A stretch of DNA of 6,524 bases from Candidatus Eiseniibacteriota bacterium (GTDB lineage: Bacteria > Arandabacterota > Arandabacteria > Arandabacterales > Arandabacteraceae): NCBI GenBank assembly GCA_030592245.1, contig JAUVJV010000135.1:1-6524 (forward strand), in the 5' to 3' direction. The position numbers and the translations under genes were made by a program. Shown here one piece after another: positions 5,135 to 6,524 of the stretch. The notes below the pieces were generated by a model that was not told where the DNA came from, ran no database searches, and worked only from the letters and a program-made list of their open reading frames with translations. The first letter of the stretch is position 1. Each line of letters opens with the position of its first letter.

Positions 5135-6524
5135 ATGAGACGGCTGATTGCCTTAACTGCACTCGTCCTCATTCTTACATCGTCCCAGGCTCTTTGCCGG
5201 ACCTGGGCCATAAGCCCTGACGGATCAGGCGAGGTGGCGGACATCAAGTCAGGCATCATCACTGCATCTTCAGGTGACACACTCCTGCTTGATGATGGTA
5301 CCTACACCGGAATCGGAAATACGGAGTTGAGCTGCGCCGGCAAGGCCATTGTGATCCGATCCAGAAGCGGTGATCCACATGGCTGCGTCATCGACATCCA
5401 GGGAGATGAGTTACTCTGGAGACGGGGCTTCCTGTTCTTTAACGGAGAGGGACCGGGATCGGTCCTGGAGGGGATCACCATCCAGAACGGCTATGGCTAC
5501 GAAGGCAGTGCGATCTGGTGCTGGGGAACTTCCCCGACCATCTCCCGTGTGATCCTGCGCCGGAACACCGCGGTCTTGAACGGCGCCGCCATCTTCTGCG
5601 GCGGTGGTTCAAGTCCCACTATTGAGAACGTGACCTTTGTCGGCAACTCGGCAAGTCAGGGTGCTGCCATCTACTCTGCCTCAAACTCCTCCCCGGTCAT
5701 GGAGAGGTGTATCATCACCTTTAACAGAGGTGGTGGGGCAATCGGAATTCGTGACGATGGCAGCGCGGTATCGGTCTACTGCAGCGACATATACGGGAAT
5801 GTGGGCGGCGACTGGGATGGGATGGTCGCAAACCAGAACGGCTTCTCGGGCAACATATGCATGGATCCAATGTTCTGTCTCGATGAAAGTCCTGGCACGC
5901 CCTACACCATTGACGGGGCATCCCCCTGTGCACAGGCGTGCCCGCCGGAACCTGATTTCATGGGCGCCGCCGATATAGGATGCGGTGCCGCCGTGGTCCC
6001 CCTTGAAGCCGTGATCGATATCAAGCCCGATGTATTGAACCTGAGTTCCCGTGGCCGCTTCGTCACGTGCTACATCGAGCTGCCTCCCGGGTACGATCCA
6101 GAGGACATCGATGAATCGACTCTGCTGCTCTGCGATGTGCTCGAAGCCCTGGAGGACCCGGTTGAAATAGGTGACTACGACGAGGACGGCGTCCCGGATC
6201 TGATGGTGAAGTTCCTGAGATCCGAGGTGATCGGCTTGATAGGCGACGAGACTGAGGCCGAGATCACTATTACAGGCCTGGTATTCGATGAACCCTTCGC
6301 CGGAAGTGACATTGTCCGGACACTTCGCCAGGTTTCGCGGAGACTGGACCAAAGGAATGGCAGCACCAGGGATGTGGCCTACCTGGACGCTTCAGGCGGA
6401 GAGAGCCAATCAGCCGGCAGTGTCATCATTGAGTTCCACTTGCCCGTTTCGGGCCAGGTGAAGCTCGGCGTATACGACATCAGGGGACGACTCGTCAACA
6501 ATGTGCTCAATGAGCCGCGGTCAA
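5135..6524 (+). CDS. secreted right-handed beta-helix protein with C-terminal Ig-like domain (3' end missing)
   Basis: The frame stays open for 463 codons to the window end. Residues 1-20 are a Sec signal peptide (MRRLIALTALVLILTSSQA, cleavage near Ala19). A parallel beta-helix follows, about 25-285. TWAISPDGSG and DTLLLDDGTYTG are typical first coils, and coils of 25-26 residues then repeat at 125-149, 150-175, 176-200 and 201-225, with recurring 'GAAI' and 'SPTIENVTFVGN' patterns. The tail PYTIDGASPC...GAADIGCG (256-284) is the usual closing motif of such helices. Residues 290-395 form a second domain (IDIKPDVLNL, CYIELPPGYDPEDID). It contains GDYDEDGVPDLMVKF (346-360), where Asp347, Asp349 and Asp351 look like a calcium loop. 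From about 425, SVIIEFHLPVSGQVKLGVYDIRG is the start of a FlgD/T9SS-like Ig fold that often ends surface proteins. Fourteen cysteines are present. The role is probably surface adhesion or polysaccharide contact; no catalytic residues are recognised. Confidence 0.8.
   Translation, partial: MRRLIALTALVLILTSSQALCRTWAISPDGSGEVADIKSGIITASSGDTLLLDDGTYTGIGNTELSCAGKAIVIRSRSGDPHGCVIDIQGDELLWRRGFLFFNGEGPGSVLEGITIQNGYGYEGSAIWCWGTSPTISRVILRRNTAVLNGAAIFCGGGSSPTIENVTFVGNSASQGAAIYSASNSSPVMERCIITFNRGGGAIGIRDDGSAVSVYCSDIYGNVGGDWDGMVANQNGFSGNICMDPMFCLDESPGTPYTIDGASPCAQACPPEPDFMGAADIGCGAAVVPLEAVIDIKPDVLNLSSRGRFVTCYIELPPGYDPEDIDESTLLLCDVLEALEDPVEIGDYDEDGVPDLMVKFLRSEVIGLIGDETEAEITITGLVFDEPFAGSDIVRTLRQVSRRLDQRNGSTRDVAYLDASGGESQSAGSVIIEFHLPVSGQVKLGVYDIRGRLVNNVLNEPRS

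Noticed and set aside
4894..5280. Minus-strand frame of 128 codons upstream of the beta-helix gene
   Set aside because: It overlaps the signal peptide of a well-supported gene and shows no motif or ribosome site.
5681..6352. Minus-strand frame of 223 codons
   Set aside because: It is antisense to the beta-helix gene, whose plus-strand reading has a signal peptide, coil repeats and recognisable domains.

Overview
The window comes from a bacterium with GC-rich, tightly packed genes. Three lines of evidence suggest Desulfobacterota (former Deltaproteobacteria) or a neighbouring environmental candidate phylum: a small COG3937-type phasin-like protein, a GGGGTCAGGTAC repeat of REP-like architecture, and a secreted beta-helix protein whose C-terminus looks like a FlgD/T9SS-type Ig fold. 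This placement is an inference from gene content only.

Layout. (1) Positions 1-278, minus strand: N-terminal part of a LysE/RhtB-family membrane exporter, cut by the window edge. (2) 373-708, minus strand: 111-residue phasin-like coiled-coil protein with a basic tail, with a good sigma70-like promoter upstream. (3) 709-921: divergent intergenic region carrying candidate promoters in both directions. (4) 922-4681, plus strand: a three-gene operon for a biotin-dependent acyl-CoA carboxylase. It encodes biotin carboxylase (AccC type), a fused-length carboxyltransferase resembling glutaconyl-CoA decarboxylase alpha and methylcrotonyl-CoA carboxylase beta, and a biotin carrier protein. The first two genes overlap by 8 bp and the third follows after 27 bp. 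(5) 4681-5134: a noncoding stretch opening with two tandem copies of a 34-35 bp palindromic repeat that abuts the carrier stop codon, followed by mostly unassigned sequence with a strong short hairpin. (6) 5135-6524, plus strand: a large secreted beta-helix protein, still open at the window end.

How the genes work together. The biotin carboxylase uses ATP and bicarbonate to carboxylate biotin on Lys171 of the carrier. The carboxyltransferase then passes CO2 to an acyl-CoA. The acyl-CoA cannot be named from sequence: acetyl-, propionyl-, methylcrotonyl- and glutaconyl-type substrates all remain possible. The adjacent ATP-dependent biotin carboxylase, and the absence here of a membrane Na+-pump subunit, favour a soluble carboxylase over a Na+-pumping decarboxylase.

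The most unusual feature is the carrier. Upstream of its functional biotinyl domain it appears to hold a second, degenerate biotinyl-like domain in which the lysine is replaced. I found no CRISPR array, rRNA, tRNA, intact insertion sequence or defence system.
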